Assembly: GCA_020091685.1 (NCBI GenBank)
Contig: CM034594.1
Coordinates: forward strand, 35,961,733 to 36,025,732
DNA length: 64,000 bases
Source: Lutjanus erythropterus
Lineage: Eukaryota; Chordata; Actinopteri; Lutjaniformes; Lutjanidae
Direction: 5' to 3'
The position numbers and the translations under genes are program-made. Of this stretch, positions 12,153 to 32,100 are shown in pieces. How positions within the stretch are numbered: the first letter of the stretch is position 1; the number at the start of each line of letters is the position of its first letter. The notes beneath the pieces are model-generated. The model ran no database searches. It was not told the DNA's origin and worked only from the letters and a program-made list of their open reading frames with translations.

Positions 12153-12914
12153 CTGGTTGTTTTAAGTCCAAAAAAGTTGGGACGTGGGGTAAAGCATAAA
12201 TAAAAACAGAATGCAAAGATTTGCAAAAACTTTTCAACCTATATTCAACTGAATACTGTACATTAACAATATATGTCACATTCAAACTGATAATGCTGCA
12301 AACTTCTCTTAGTTCATCTGAGATAGAGTGATGCAAAGTGAAAAAGTGTGTCCACATTTCAGATTGTTTTCGGAAATTATGGATGTTGTGTCCTCCAGGC
12401 TAAAGAGGAAAAGGACCATCCAGACTGTTACCAGCATTAAGTTCGAAAAGAGCATCTGTGATGGTATGGAAGTGTATTAGTGCCCATGGCATCATGGGTA
12501 ACGCTCAATTCTGTGAAGTTACCATTAATGCTGAAAGGTACATACAGTATGCTGCCACCCGGACAATTTTTTCAGGGACGTCCCTGCGTATTTCAGCAAG
12601 ACAATGTCCAGACACATTCTGCATGTGTTACAACAGTGTGGCTTCATAGTAAAAGAGTTCAGGTACCAGACTGACCTGCCTGCAGTCCAGACCTGTGGTG
12701 CTGAAGTCGTATATCAAGCAAGAATCAGAAAGAATTTCACTTTCAAAACTGGAAAACTTTTTTGGAACATGTTGCAGACATCAAATTCTGAATGACTGTA
12801 TCTTTGCAAAAACTTAAAAAGTTAAGCAGTTAGAACATTAAATATCTTGTCTTTAACTGTATTCACTTGAATTCAGATAAAAAGATATCCCAACTCTTTT
12901 GGAATTGGGGTTTT
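12153..12914 (+). mobile_element. Tc1-like transposon relic
   Basis: The ends are inverted repeats: AAAAAAGTTGGGACG near 12170, and the complement of CCAACTCTTTTGGAATTGGGG near 12890-12910. Between them the plus strand has broken Tc1 transposase frames: MVWKCISAHGIMGNAQF from 12458, then RPCVFQQDNVQTHSACVTT and WLHSKRVQV around 12570-12670. The QQDN aspartate of the DDE triad is visible. The segment that normally carries the final glutamate (PIENVW region) is deleted after about 12695. It is inactive and ends about 55 bp from the MSANTD4 stop codon. Confidence 0.8.
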
Positions 12915-12970
12915 GTTAAAGGTATCCCAGAAGGTGATAATATTATCTATTTGTCACTTGAGTCTTTTTC

Positions 12971-21350
<8,380 letters not shown>

Positions 21351-21480
21351 CTTACGCACACAGATGTACCGCAATCAAAACAACATCGTAGAGGTACAAT
21401 TTTATTGCTGCCTTCAGGGATGCCTCGGAAACTTGGCTAATTCTTAGACTTCAAGCTGTCAGTACGACTTTGTGGGTTCT
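21351..21480 (-). other. Possible non-coding first exon of MSANTD4
   Basis: The minus strand has a near-perfect donor (GTAAG|GTGAGTTC) with its last exon base at 21351, pointing toward MSANTD4. Its frame into 19430 is closed upstream by TGA with no ATG, so it would be 5' UTR. The upper boundary is unknown. The position, about 780 bp from the AASDHPPT start, fits a divergent promoter. Confidence 0.35.
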
Positions 21481-22131
21481 ACTAATAGAAAAAATAAGAA
21501 TAGAAAATTGTGCCCTGTAATAGCGGCATTTGCTTGTATTTTTTTCTGAAGGAGCACCTTTGCCTTTCTGATGCAGAAGGGAGAAGTTTAATTGGTTTTC
21601 AAGGTTTTTGTCTATTTGTCTGTCTGTTTAGTCTGTCTGTTTTTGAAATAGAACGATTAAGATATACCACATTTATACTCAGCTAGCTTCCGTGAATTTT
21701 TTCAACAATATCTATTCCCGGGTATCAGAAAACTGTCATATTCATTGAAACCCCAACGCGCTTTAATTGATTTTACAATGTTCAAGAGAGCACCTGAAGG
21801 CATCGTTTGTTGCGCACTGTTTCAATCGCTCCTATTGGTCAACCCTCCACCGCGCCCACTAATGACGACATTCAATCTCGCCGGGTTCTTCCGGGCATGT
21901 GCAGCATGCTGTCAAACCTAGAATGTAAACATGGACTAGAAGATTTGTGTTGTATTTTTATCAGCAGCCTCCAGTTAACCGCAGCGATGTGAACCTGAAT
22001 GTCTGACATGTTATATTTGCAGACGGTTTTTGTCGGTCAGAGCCTAGCTACATGCTAACGCACGATGCTAACGTTAGCTCACTGAGAAGTTTTGGAGGAG
22101 TCCAACCGACAGACAGAGGTGAGAAGACACT
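21481..22131. promoter_or_regulatory. Putative divergent promoter region
   Basis: The interval separates the likely 5' end of MSANTD4 (minus) from the AASDHPPT start (plus). From about 21810 the sequence becomes GC-richer, with CCGCGCCC, CGCCGGGTTCTTCCGGGC (a TTCCGG ETS-type core) and TGACGAC. No TATA box is obvious. Assignment rests on gene arrangement, not on a defined element. Confidence 0.4.
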
Positions 22132-22275
22132 ATGGGCTCCGTTCGCTGGGCTTTTCGCTGTGGGTCGTGGACACCGAGCAGGTCTGACTGGCTGTTTGCT
22201 GCTCGCTGCATTCAGCGGGAGGAGAAGGACAGGATCGGACAGTTTGTGTTTGCCAAAGATGCTAAATCAGCCATG
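22132..22275 (+). CDS. AASDHPPT: AASDHPPT exon 1
   Basis: 48 codons, phase 0, starting MGSVRWAFRCGSWTPSRSDW and ending KDAKSAM, followed by a GTGAGA donor. The human protein has an additional ~14-residue leader before MEGVRWAF. This ATG matches the second human Met and is the only good start here. Confidence 0.95.
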
Positions 22276-25200
22276 GTGAGACTCACTGCTAACTTTTCGG
22301 GTCGCACTTTATTTTACAGTACATTAATAAGACGTAGCAAATCATACTTTGGATCAAATTAGACAAAAACTAAACTTAATTAAGTCTAAAGAGGTTGTAA
22401 CAGTGGCAAATAATACACTCTCATTTACGGTACAATTCTGTTGCAATGTGTCCCTAATTACACTCTAATAAAGTTTGATACTATCTAATAAAGAACATGT
22501 TATTTATAGTTTTTTTCTAACTTGATAAAAAGTATGGCTTGTTATGTGTTGTTCTGTAAAGTAAAGAGTGACCACTTTTTGTTTCAGGCTCCTTCTGCAT
22601 GCTAACTTATGACCTAGCTTAAATATTTTCCCTCACAGTGAATCTTAAACACTGTAACTCACTGACTGACTGTCTGTCTGTTGCCCCTCCAGGCTGGCAG
22701 GTTGTTGTTGAGGAGATTTGTGTGCGAGAAGATGGGGATCCCCTGGTCAGAGGTCAGACTGGAGCGATCACCCAGAGGGAAACCTTACCTGGCAACACCA
22801 GTGAAGGTTCACATGCCCCAACTTTTTTATCTGAGTGTTTCCATATAATATATCAGTGTTACATTAGCAGCTTGCCTCGTTGTATAGTGCTGTCTTCTCT
22901 GTTGTTTGCTGATAGTACACTACAGTACATGGCAGCTAGTTCCCCCTTGATAGTAGGGCTGCAACTAACAATTATTTTCATCATGAATTAACCTGTCAGT
23001 CATTTTCTCGATAGACTGATTAGTTGTTTGGTCCTTAAAATGTCAGACAATGGTGGAAAATGTTGATTAGTGTTTGTCATAGCCAAGACAATGCCCTCAA
23101 ATGTCTTGTTTTGTCCACAATGCAAATATATTCAGTTTACTGACACAGAAAAGCAAAGAAATGTGAAAATATGAACATTTTAGAAGCTAAAGTCAGAGGA
23201 TTTGGACATTTTTCTTTGGAAAAAAACCCAAAACGATCAACAGTTTGAGCTTAATGTGAAAGTTAACAAATAGTAAGTTAACTGTTGCAGCTCTACTTGA
23301 TAGTATTCACTAACTGCTCATCTTGTCCAGCTTTTCATTGAAGCTACCGTATATGATATTTACACTGAACAAGACTCCATATGTTTATGGCTGCACCATT
23401 TCATCAAATGGAAAATGTTCTAGATGTTTAATTAACGATTTTATACATATTTCTTCAAAATCTGTTATCTTTTGAAACTTTAAGATCCCTCTTAGAAATA
23501 AACTAAAGTTCTGCAGGTTTGAACAAAGTTTGGATGCACAGCATTTGCAGTGATAAGAGCTTTTAAAAAAAAAACTAAGCCTGATGCTTATTTCTAAACC
23601 ACGGCAAAAACAGTCTGAGGCACACAAAATAGTTAGATTAACAAGCTGTACACAGGTCTTGAATGAGTACATAGATCTTTTTTTAATAGGTTTGGTAATT
23701 TTGATCGTATAATTAACAGATATAGTATTATTTTGAATTAATTCACTTGTTAATAGCTCCAGAAGTAATTGAAAATATCTACTGTTTGATCACTGCCCTG
23801 CTGTTTGTGTCCAGGTCGGTTCAGATTCAGCCCCTGAGCCCCCAGCCTGGAGTTTCAACCTGTCCCACCAGGGGGACTACGCTGTGCTCGCCGCAGAACA
23901 GGGGCTGCAGGTCGGAGTGGATATGATGAAGACCACCATGCCAGGTAAATCCTGAGGTCAGCAGTTAAAGCGGCACTGATAATATCAACCACATTCATTC
24001 TCTTCCTCTTACCTGAACAACAGCATGGTCCCAGTTAAATAAAATCCAGCTCAACTGTGCTTTCAGTGGACTGCATGTCTGAACAGGCTGCACAGTGAAC
24101 TAACGTTAAGTTGGGGAGGTTCTTTAAGGCATTTGGCTTTAAAATAGGGGTGGAGTGGAAGAGCGTAAAAAGATTTTCTAATCAGAAGTGTTTCCAATTC
24201 CTTAAATCCATGATTCTATTTGACAATTACAAGGTTAACTTTCAATTTAATTTTCAGTTTAGACTTTATTTTTTTTTTAGCACTGATGGCTGTGTCATTG
24301 TTAGACTACTGAGTGTTGATTTGTAAAGATCTTCAAATCACTGATTTTATGTCCGGACAACTGTCAGTTACTACAGTTACATAACATTAAGCAGTGTTTT
24401 CTTCAAAGTGTTGTTTTGTATTTGTTTTTTCCTCAGATGTGCATCAGTTGTGCGCAAGTAGGTGGGACTTGAATGGAAAAAAATACTGCGAGAATCGCAG
24501 ATCCTGCTTTTTAGGGCCCGACTGAAACAGAATTTTTGGGGCCAATGCTGATAACTGATATTAAGGAGTTAAATAAAAATTCTGACACCAATATATCAGC
24601 CTATATTCTTTCTATAGAATACAATATGCAGAATATAGAATTGATACACAAACACAAATTTTTTGCAGTGATCCCTCAGAAGTGGTGAACATGTGTGACA
24701 GATATGTGGAGGAAGAATTTCTCACAGTTTAATAATAATAATAATTATAAATAATAATAATAAACTTTATTGTTCAAAATGATATCAGGGCACCGAAACA
24801 GTAAACTTTAATCACTTTTATTATTATTATTATAAACTGTAAATACTATAAATGAAACTAAAACTATAAATAAAAAACATAAATAGGGCAAAATATATGA
24901 ATACATTAAACGTGAATTAAGGAAAGGGATCAAATGTACACAGAATTCTTCCTATAAAGTTAACAAATAAAACTAATCTGCACTATGTTCTGTTAAAGAA
25001 GTGTCCCCTATAATGTGAGACTTTCCAATATTTCGGCCATAAGGAAAACTCTTACATGTTTGAATTAATCATGTTGCTGTCTGGATCTCTGCAAAAGCTC
25101 AAATATCGCACTAAAAAAAAATCTGTCAGCTGTCCATTTCCATCATCTCACACTAATGATAATTACAGCCAAATCTGTTGGTGTAATCAGCCCAATCTCA

Positions 25201-25314
25201 GGGCAGACATGGTATTCATTATGTATTCTGCAACTTGACCACAAGGGGACACTGTTGCATTGTATATGTAAAAGTTCTAGGCCAAGGCTGCATGTGTGTG
25301 CAAATGTTTAAATA

Positions 25315-25376
<62 letters not shown>

Positions 25377-26102
25377 TGACAGTCTCATTAAAGTCTGTGG
25401 TGTTATGAGATGTTTCTCTGAGAGGAAACCCTCCACACTAATCTCAAAAACTGAGTCTGTTTGGATAATCTTGAGAGCGCTTGTTTTCTATCTGTGTCTT
25501 ACATCTTGACGCCTGCCTCCATCTTCCTCTCCCTTCGTCTCCCTCCTTCCCTTTCCCTTATCTCTCCGTCGTCCTCCATCCATCTTTCTCTGTCTACTTC
25601 CCTTTCCTTTGGCCCTCACACCTCTCTTCCCTCTCCTCCTTCCCCCACCCCGTCTCTCCCTCCAGGTAGCAGCTCTGTGCCGGAGTTTTTCCGCATCATG
25701 ACTCGTCAGTTTACAGCGTACGAGTGGAGCGTCATCCAATCGGCCGGCTCGGAGCAGCAGCAGCTCGCCGCGTTCTACCGCCACTGGGTAACCATGACAA
25801 CCATACTACCCTGTCGTCACTTTGCATTGCTGCTGGGCCCCACGGGCGGTGTTTTTTCGTGCATGTGTGGAAGAAAATAACATTGCTGATGTCCTTTAAG
25901 ACACACACCTATTTGTACATTTAGAACATACGTGTATTTTTCCTCATTTTTCTCCTTTTCTCACATCCTGTCTTCCTCGATCTTTGCATTTCATTCATAC
26001 AGATACATCACATCCTTTCTTTCCTTTCTCTTTCTCTTTCTCTTTCTCTTTCTCAGTTTTTGTCCTTTTTTCCTTTCTCTCATGTATTTTCCTTCTTGCA
26101 GA

Positions 26103-26147
<45 letters not shown>

Positions 26148-29100
26148 AGATGGACAGCGACAGCATCGGTGGTGCTAAGTAAAGATGTTGTGAGATTGAG
26201 AGGGTGGCACAGAGACGTCAAGCTCTGATATCATCACCACACTGTTGACTAATGGCAGAGTTCGACGGTTGCCATAGCGATTAGCCTTGTAATACTGTTA
26301 TTGTGGCTCATTGGCTGCTGAGCGGGCTTGGTTTTGGCTCAGCACACACACACACACACACATGCACACACAAAGTCGCTCTTTTGTATACACACTGTTC
26401 TACATGTGTGCATTGATTCCCATCTGTTGTGGTTTTAAGTTATTGTGTCACTGAGCCAAAATACACACACACAGAGGCTGTCCCTCTCAGCTTTGTCAGA
26501 CACACAGAAGTCATTTTATTCTTTAAGTGCCTGTGATGAGTTTCTGCACGTAACACTTGACCGACTGTGTTTCCTCCCTGTCCACCCAGGCCCTGAAGGA
26601 GAGCTTCATCAAAGCCATCGGCACGGGTCTGGGCTTCAACCTGCAGAGGGTGGAGTTTCACCTGTCCTCCGAACCGCTCACACAGGGCCGGGCGCTGCGC
26701 CAGACAAAGATGCATCTAGATGAGGAAGAAGAGGAGGACTGGATATTTGAAGTGAGTCTGTTTGAATAGAGGTGTGAAGAGTAAGATGAAGAAAAAAAAA
26801 TAGCTACCAGAAAAGCTCAATGTTTGTCTTTATTCCTCATGACAGATTCAAAGCTGGTTCAATTTCCAGATTTAAAAGGATTAGACGTGCAAACATGCCA
26901 AACAGGTCACTGACAGCAGTGTGGAGTTAACCTACAACTCCCATGCTCTGAAAAGGTTGCTGCGTTCTTTTCTGCCAGTGATCGATTGCCATATTGGCAA
27001 TCAGCCATACCGTTTTATTTTCTCTGACTTCTACTAATGTAGCTTCTTTTAGATGTTGTGAGTTTTATTCATGTTTTTTGTACATCAGTTGTATTATCCT
27101 TGCTGCTTTTCTGTTGCCAGAGAGGAACCGGATGATATGTCAGATCTTGTTTTGAGCACAAATTAAAGGAATAGTTCAACATTTTGAGAAAACAGTCGCT
27201 TTCTTGGCGAGAGATATATGAGAATGTCATATTGTGCTGCACGATCAATTGCATATTAATCTCAATCATGACTTTGGCTTCCCACAATTCAATGAACATG
27301 ATCGACTACAATATAGAAACCTCTGCTGCATATTAAATCAAATGGTCCAGACTAGAAGAGAAATATACGACAGAGAGCAGAGGGACAAACAAAAATCAGA
27401 TGTCTGGAGTAGAAGGTGAAGCACTAGTCTCCTCACAAGATATCATCATCCATTATTTGTAAACTGGGAAATATGGCATCTAAATAATATCTCAATATTT
27501 TTTGGATATTCTATGAAATACATCTCAATATACACATTTTCTCTAAAATAACATGCTGTAAATTCTCAAATGATGATTTTATACGATGATGCTTTACTTT
27601 TGAATAAACTACCCCAAAGTATATAAAGTAGTTAAATTAGCTCAACCAAACATCTGCAGCAGTAAAGAGCAACATACACATTAAAGCAGCAGTAATATTA
27701 ATCCAAACCATCATATATCGTAGTAAAACACTGACAGGGACCATTTTCCTGCAGAATGACTACTTTAAGTTGATTTTTCCATAATGAATGCTTTTATTTA
27801 GGTTTTAGAATACACAACTTTTACTGTAGTGGAGTAAGGGCTGGGCAGTATGGACAAAATCAACATATCTTGTGACAGTGTTGTAGGGATGATAAATGGT
27901 GCCTTCACAAAATGTAAAAAATAATAAAACTGATAGACCAGTCTAATAAGTTCAGAAAATTACACCACTTAACTGTACTCCAGCCTTTAAAACAGACAAC
28001 ACTTATGTCATATCACAATCCAAAATCTAAGTTAATATCTAGTCTCATATTGCAATATTGACATAATATTGATATTATATCACTCAGCCCTATTTGGAAA
28101 TTTGTCAGATTTAGGGCAAGTGATGTTAAGCAAGAACAGATCATACGCAAAGTGTGCATGAGACTTGTGTCTGCACTAATTTGAAAAAACTGAAAAAAAT
28201 GCCACTAACTGCAGTACAATAAATGGATGAAGGCCAAGAAGAAAACACTGTACAGCGCATTACTGTATGAATGTAGCACAATGTGAAAGTGAAAGCAGTG
28301 CTGTTGATTTTATTCTAGGTAAGTTTTGGTACAATCTTATTTATATAGTTGTTCTTCCAGGAGATGCACTGTGAATAAGAACGAGTCTTATTTTAATGCA
28401 CAGTTTTGTTTATAAGCAGGAATGTAGCACAACATGGAAATGAAAGCAGTGCTTTAAAAGTCAAAGAGCATGTGATCTCTGGGTTATCCAAAATAATTGT
28501 GAGTGTAATTTCTGCCATAATCGTGCAGCCCACCTCTCATATGTCTCTTAAATACGAAGCTACAGCGAGGAGGCGTGTAGCTTAACTTCAAGTGAAGGCT
28601 GGAAACAAGGGGAAACAGCTTTTGTGGCTCTGTCTGAAGGTAACCGAATCCACCTACCAGCACCTCAAATCTCACTAATTGACAAATTATATCTCTATTT
28701 TGTGTCATCTCAGCTGGTGCCCACCGGTTGCTTGGCAACCTCACAGCAATGACAAAAGCCTCCAGGAAGTCACTGCACCCAGCCAGGAAATAGTCCCACA
28801 CACAGCTTGTAGTGGTAGTAGGTGTTACACAGTGTCACATGGTGTACACACCAATTACATATGATTGTACAGGTTGAAAATCCCCTGGAAGGGCAATTAT
28901 AGACCAGCCCAGCATCGCCAAACAGTTGTGGAATGCACACAAACACCAGAGAGATTATTCTGCTGTTCAATACTCTACCATGAAGGCTTTAATTGGTGGT
29001 AATCTGGCAAAACCAAAGTGGCCTTGACAAGGAGCTAACATTACATTGTCTGTGGACATCAGCATGGAGTATGTTCAGTATGAATATCTGACAGTTTGTT

Positions 29101-32100
29101 CTTTTTCTTTCTGTTCAGTGGGCCGCATTAAATTCGTCTATCGGCCTACATGAGTGTGTTTTACCAGTAAGACTACATCATTTGTGACGTGAAAACATCA
29201 GATTTTCACACAGTCCGAGAAAGTTTGTGTTCTCCTGTAGTTCAGCTAAAATCAACGCGTCCTACGTCACGCGCCCTGCACGCTCTGCACTCCTTCACAC
29301 CGTGAAGCAAGGGTTTACCTTGACCCAGCCTGAGCTGGTGATTGTTGGAATAGTGGAAAGACGAGCCAAGACGTTTCTGTTGAGTTTGAATGACGCTGAT
29401 GACGATTATGTTTTGCGAAAGGAGTCTGGTGAGTTTGGCAAGAGCAATAATCCAGCTTCTGGTGAAACAAAGCATATCGTTCTCTTTAAAAAGGTCTCGC
29501 ACTGCAGTGATCCTTTCCATAATTAACCAACCAAAAACTAGCACAAGCAAACACTTACTAATCACTTACTATACCTTGCATGCGCCGCGGTGCAGCAGCT
29601 GCTGCAAGGTAAGCTTCTATCTGTTTTATCCTGTGACTGAAAAGTACACCGACTGACAAAGAGGAAAAAAATGGATATTTGACTGGAAAGGTCGCAGACT
29701 AATGATTTGAAACTTCAGCTATCAGAGGGCAGTCCTAATTTACAATAGTTTGATAATTACTGCTTGCTTACGTCTTATTAGCCGGTCTTGTGGCATATTT
29801 TTAGAATAGTAACCTGAGTAGAAGCAGTTTGACTCAGCATTTAGGAAATCAATGAGCTTAAAAGCAGTGCTTCAAAGGACCCAGCAGCTGTGCTGAGGGG
29901 TCCTCTGCTCCCCAGTGGCTGCCCCCTTGAAAGCATCTGCAAAGTGAATCACAGGTGGCCTCACAGAGAAATACACAGAGACTGCAATAGGGGGGCTCTC
30001 AAGTGGCCCTCTAGCCTTCCTAACACCGTGACAAGAGATTAGAGGAGTGTCAGAGCAGAAGAATCATCTACTGCCATCACTCCTCTCACTCCCCTTCCAT
30101 TTTCCATCTCCTCTTTTCTGCTCCTCTTCTCATCTTCTCTCATCATCTCCATTCCTCCTTCCCTCCACTTCTCCCTCTGTTTTCTCCAGTGTCCTCTCTC
30201 TTCGCTCTCTTCTTTCGCCTCCTCTGTGTGTTTCCTCTCTCTCCCCCCCCCCTCCTTCTTCCTGCTCTCGTTTCTTCCTTCATGCCCAGTGGCAGAGAGA
30301 TTAACAAGTGACTGCTAAAAGGTTACCGCTGGTTTGAAAAGCCTGATGTCTCCTCTCCTCTCCTCCCTATCGGGGTCATGGAGGCCTAATGCTGTTTTAG
30401 TGTCTGTGTTTTAACACCAGTGAATAACAGTTCACTCATATCGATCACAGGTAGAAAGTAATGCACATGTCCTCTTTTTAACTATAGATTGTAAGTGCAG
30501 TGAGAGTGATATACAGCATGTAGAGAGACGCAAGTTGAAGCAAGAATCAGCGAAACAATAAGTTATGGAAAGAAAATTTGATGTTATTATTTTCTTATAT
30601 GAAATGAGAAAAACGTCCCCACATTGTCTCATTTACTTATATTTAAAATGACCTTCATCTGGTGTATGAACAAGTGTGACAGCAGTTCCATATGAATGCA
30701 TACTGTAGGTGCCAGACAGATTGTCCAACAAATTACAAACCTTCAAAATGATCTCAGTTGTTCCATGAAACAACTTGACAAAATGCACAAAAATGACCAA
30801 CATAGAAAAAAACAAATCAAAATATATAATTAGATTAAGAAATTAACTGCTCTTCAAAATGCTAATCTGTAACTATTTTGATTATCAAAGTTGTTTGATG
30901 TCCTAATGTATGATCTTTTCTGTGTTTTGTATCTTTGTATTTGCATATCCTCTGGTTTTGAACTGTTTCTTTGACAAAACAAGACCTCTGAGGATGTTGA
31001 AAACCTGAAAAGACTGAAAACTATGTAGTACTGGATTGAACACACATTTATTGTTGCTTTACAGTATATTTAATCAATGCATTTTATCATCTATGGAATA
31101 ACTTAATGACTTAATGTTGTCCAAACAATAAGGGGGAAAAAAGCAGATCGGGGTGTAATACTATGTGTATACCAAAGTATGCAAGTCTGGTTAGAAACCA
31201 TTGAAATAAGTGACAGCAGAATGTCCCAGCTGGTGTTGTTAAGTATGATTGGTAATGACAAATACACCAAGTTCTTAACTCTGAATAATAACAACAACTT
31301 CCCAAAGATCAATAATAATAAGCTCTGTGCTTCACATAAAAGAAAATCATAACATTTACAATAAAAAAAAGGATGTGTGCTCTCCTTGTGGGTATACAGC
31401 TGCCTCAGCGGGAGGTGCGTGAGAGGAAAAATGTAATAGCAGTGTAATGGTGTCATTTTGGTCTTATTATTACTGCTAGGTTACAGGGCAGTTCTCTGTC
31501 TCTCTGTCTTCAGTCAGTTGGAGAGTCCACTGTATCTGTCTCTGAGCCTTTGCATGTGTCACTCTCTTTGCTCTTCATGTGGCAGATTGTGTGTAACTTT
31601 ATTTCAGTTTGATTCATTCTTGCAGTATCTTTAATGGCATCTGAATACTCCGCCTTCGCCATGGCAACAGCTATAAATAGACTATGTTGCTTTTTTTATT
31701 GGAACACAAAATAAATTGTAAATATATCTTGCTTTGCAAACACAATAATAACCCTAAATTTATAATGAACATAACACATATGCATACATCATGTACATAA
31801 GCCCTTAGTATTATTTGAGAAATCAATTCTAAGTTCAGACTAAACATTTCATCCTATTGCAGGAAATAAAATGAAATACAAAGGAAAAGTCAGCTCATAT
31901 TAACTCATGATGTCATAAAACAATCACAGCTCAGTATCTCATATCTTTGTTATTGCCAGGAGCTCCCATTTATTTATACCTACTTTAAAAATGATCTTTT
32001 CTTACAAATAATAATGCCTGAGGAAAGACACAAATGACCTCAAACTAAATTTTTTTATTTGTTTGTTTGTTTGTTTGTTTGTTTGTTTTTGATGTGTTGA

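Larger units (their letters stand above)
27163..28810 (+). mobile_element. Percomorph 'aaaggaatagttcaacatttt' element, interrupted by nested insertions
   Basis: The left part 27163-27232 starts AAAGGAATAGTTCAACATTT. The right part resumes at 28535 with CTCATATGTCTCTTAAATAC and GAAGCTACAG, runs through GGCTGGAAACAAGGGGAAAC, and ends at about 28810. The two parts are contiguous in the family consensus as I remember it. The same family appears at 40160-40440 and 52650-53660. Confidence 0.7.
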
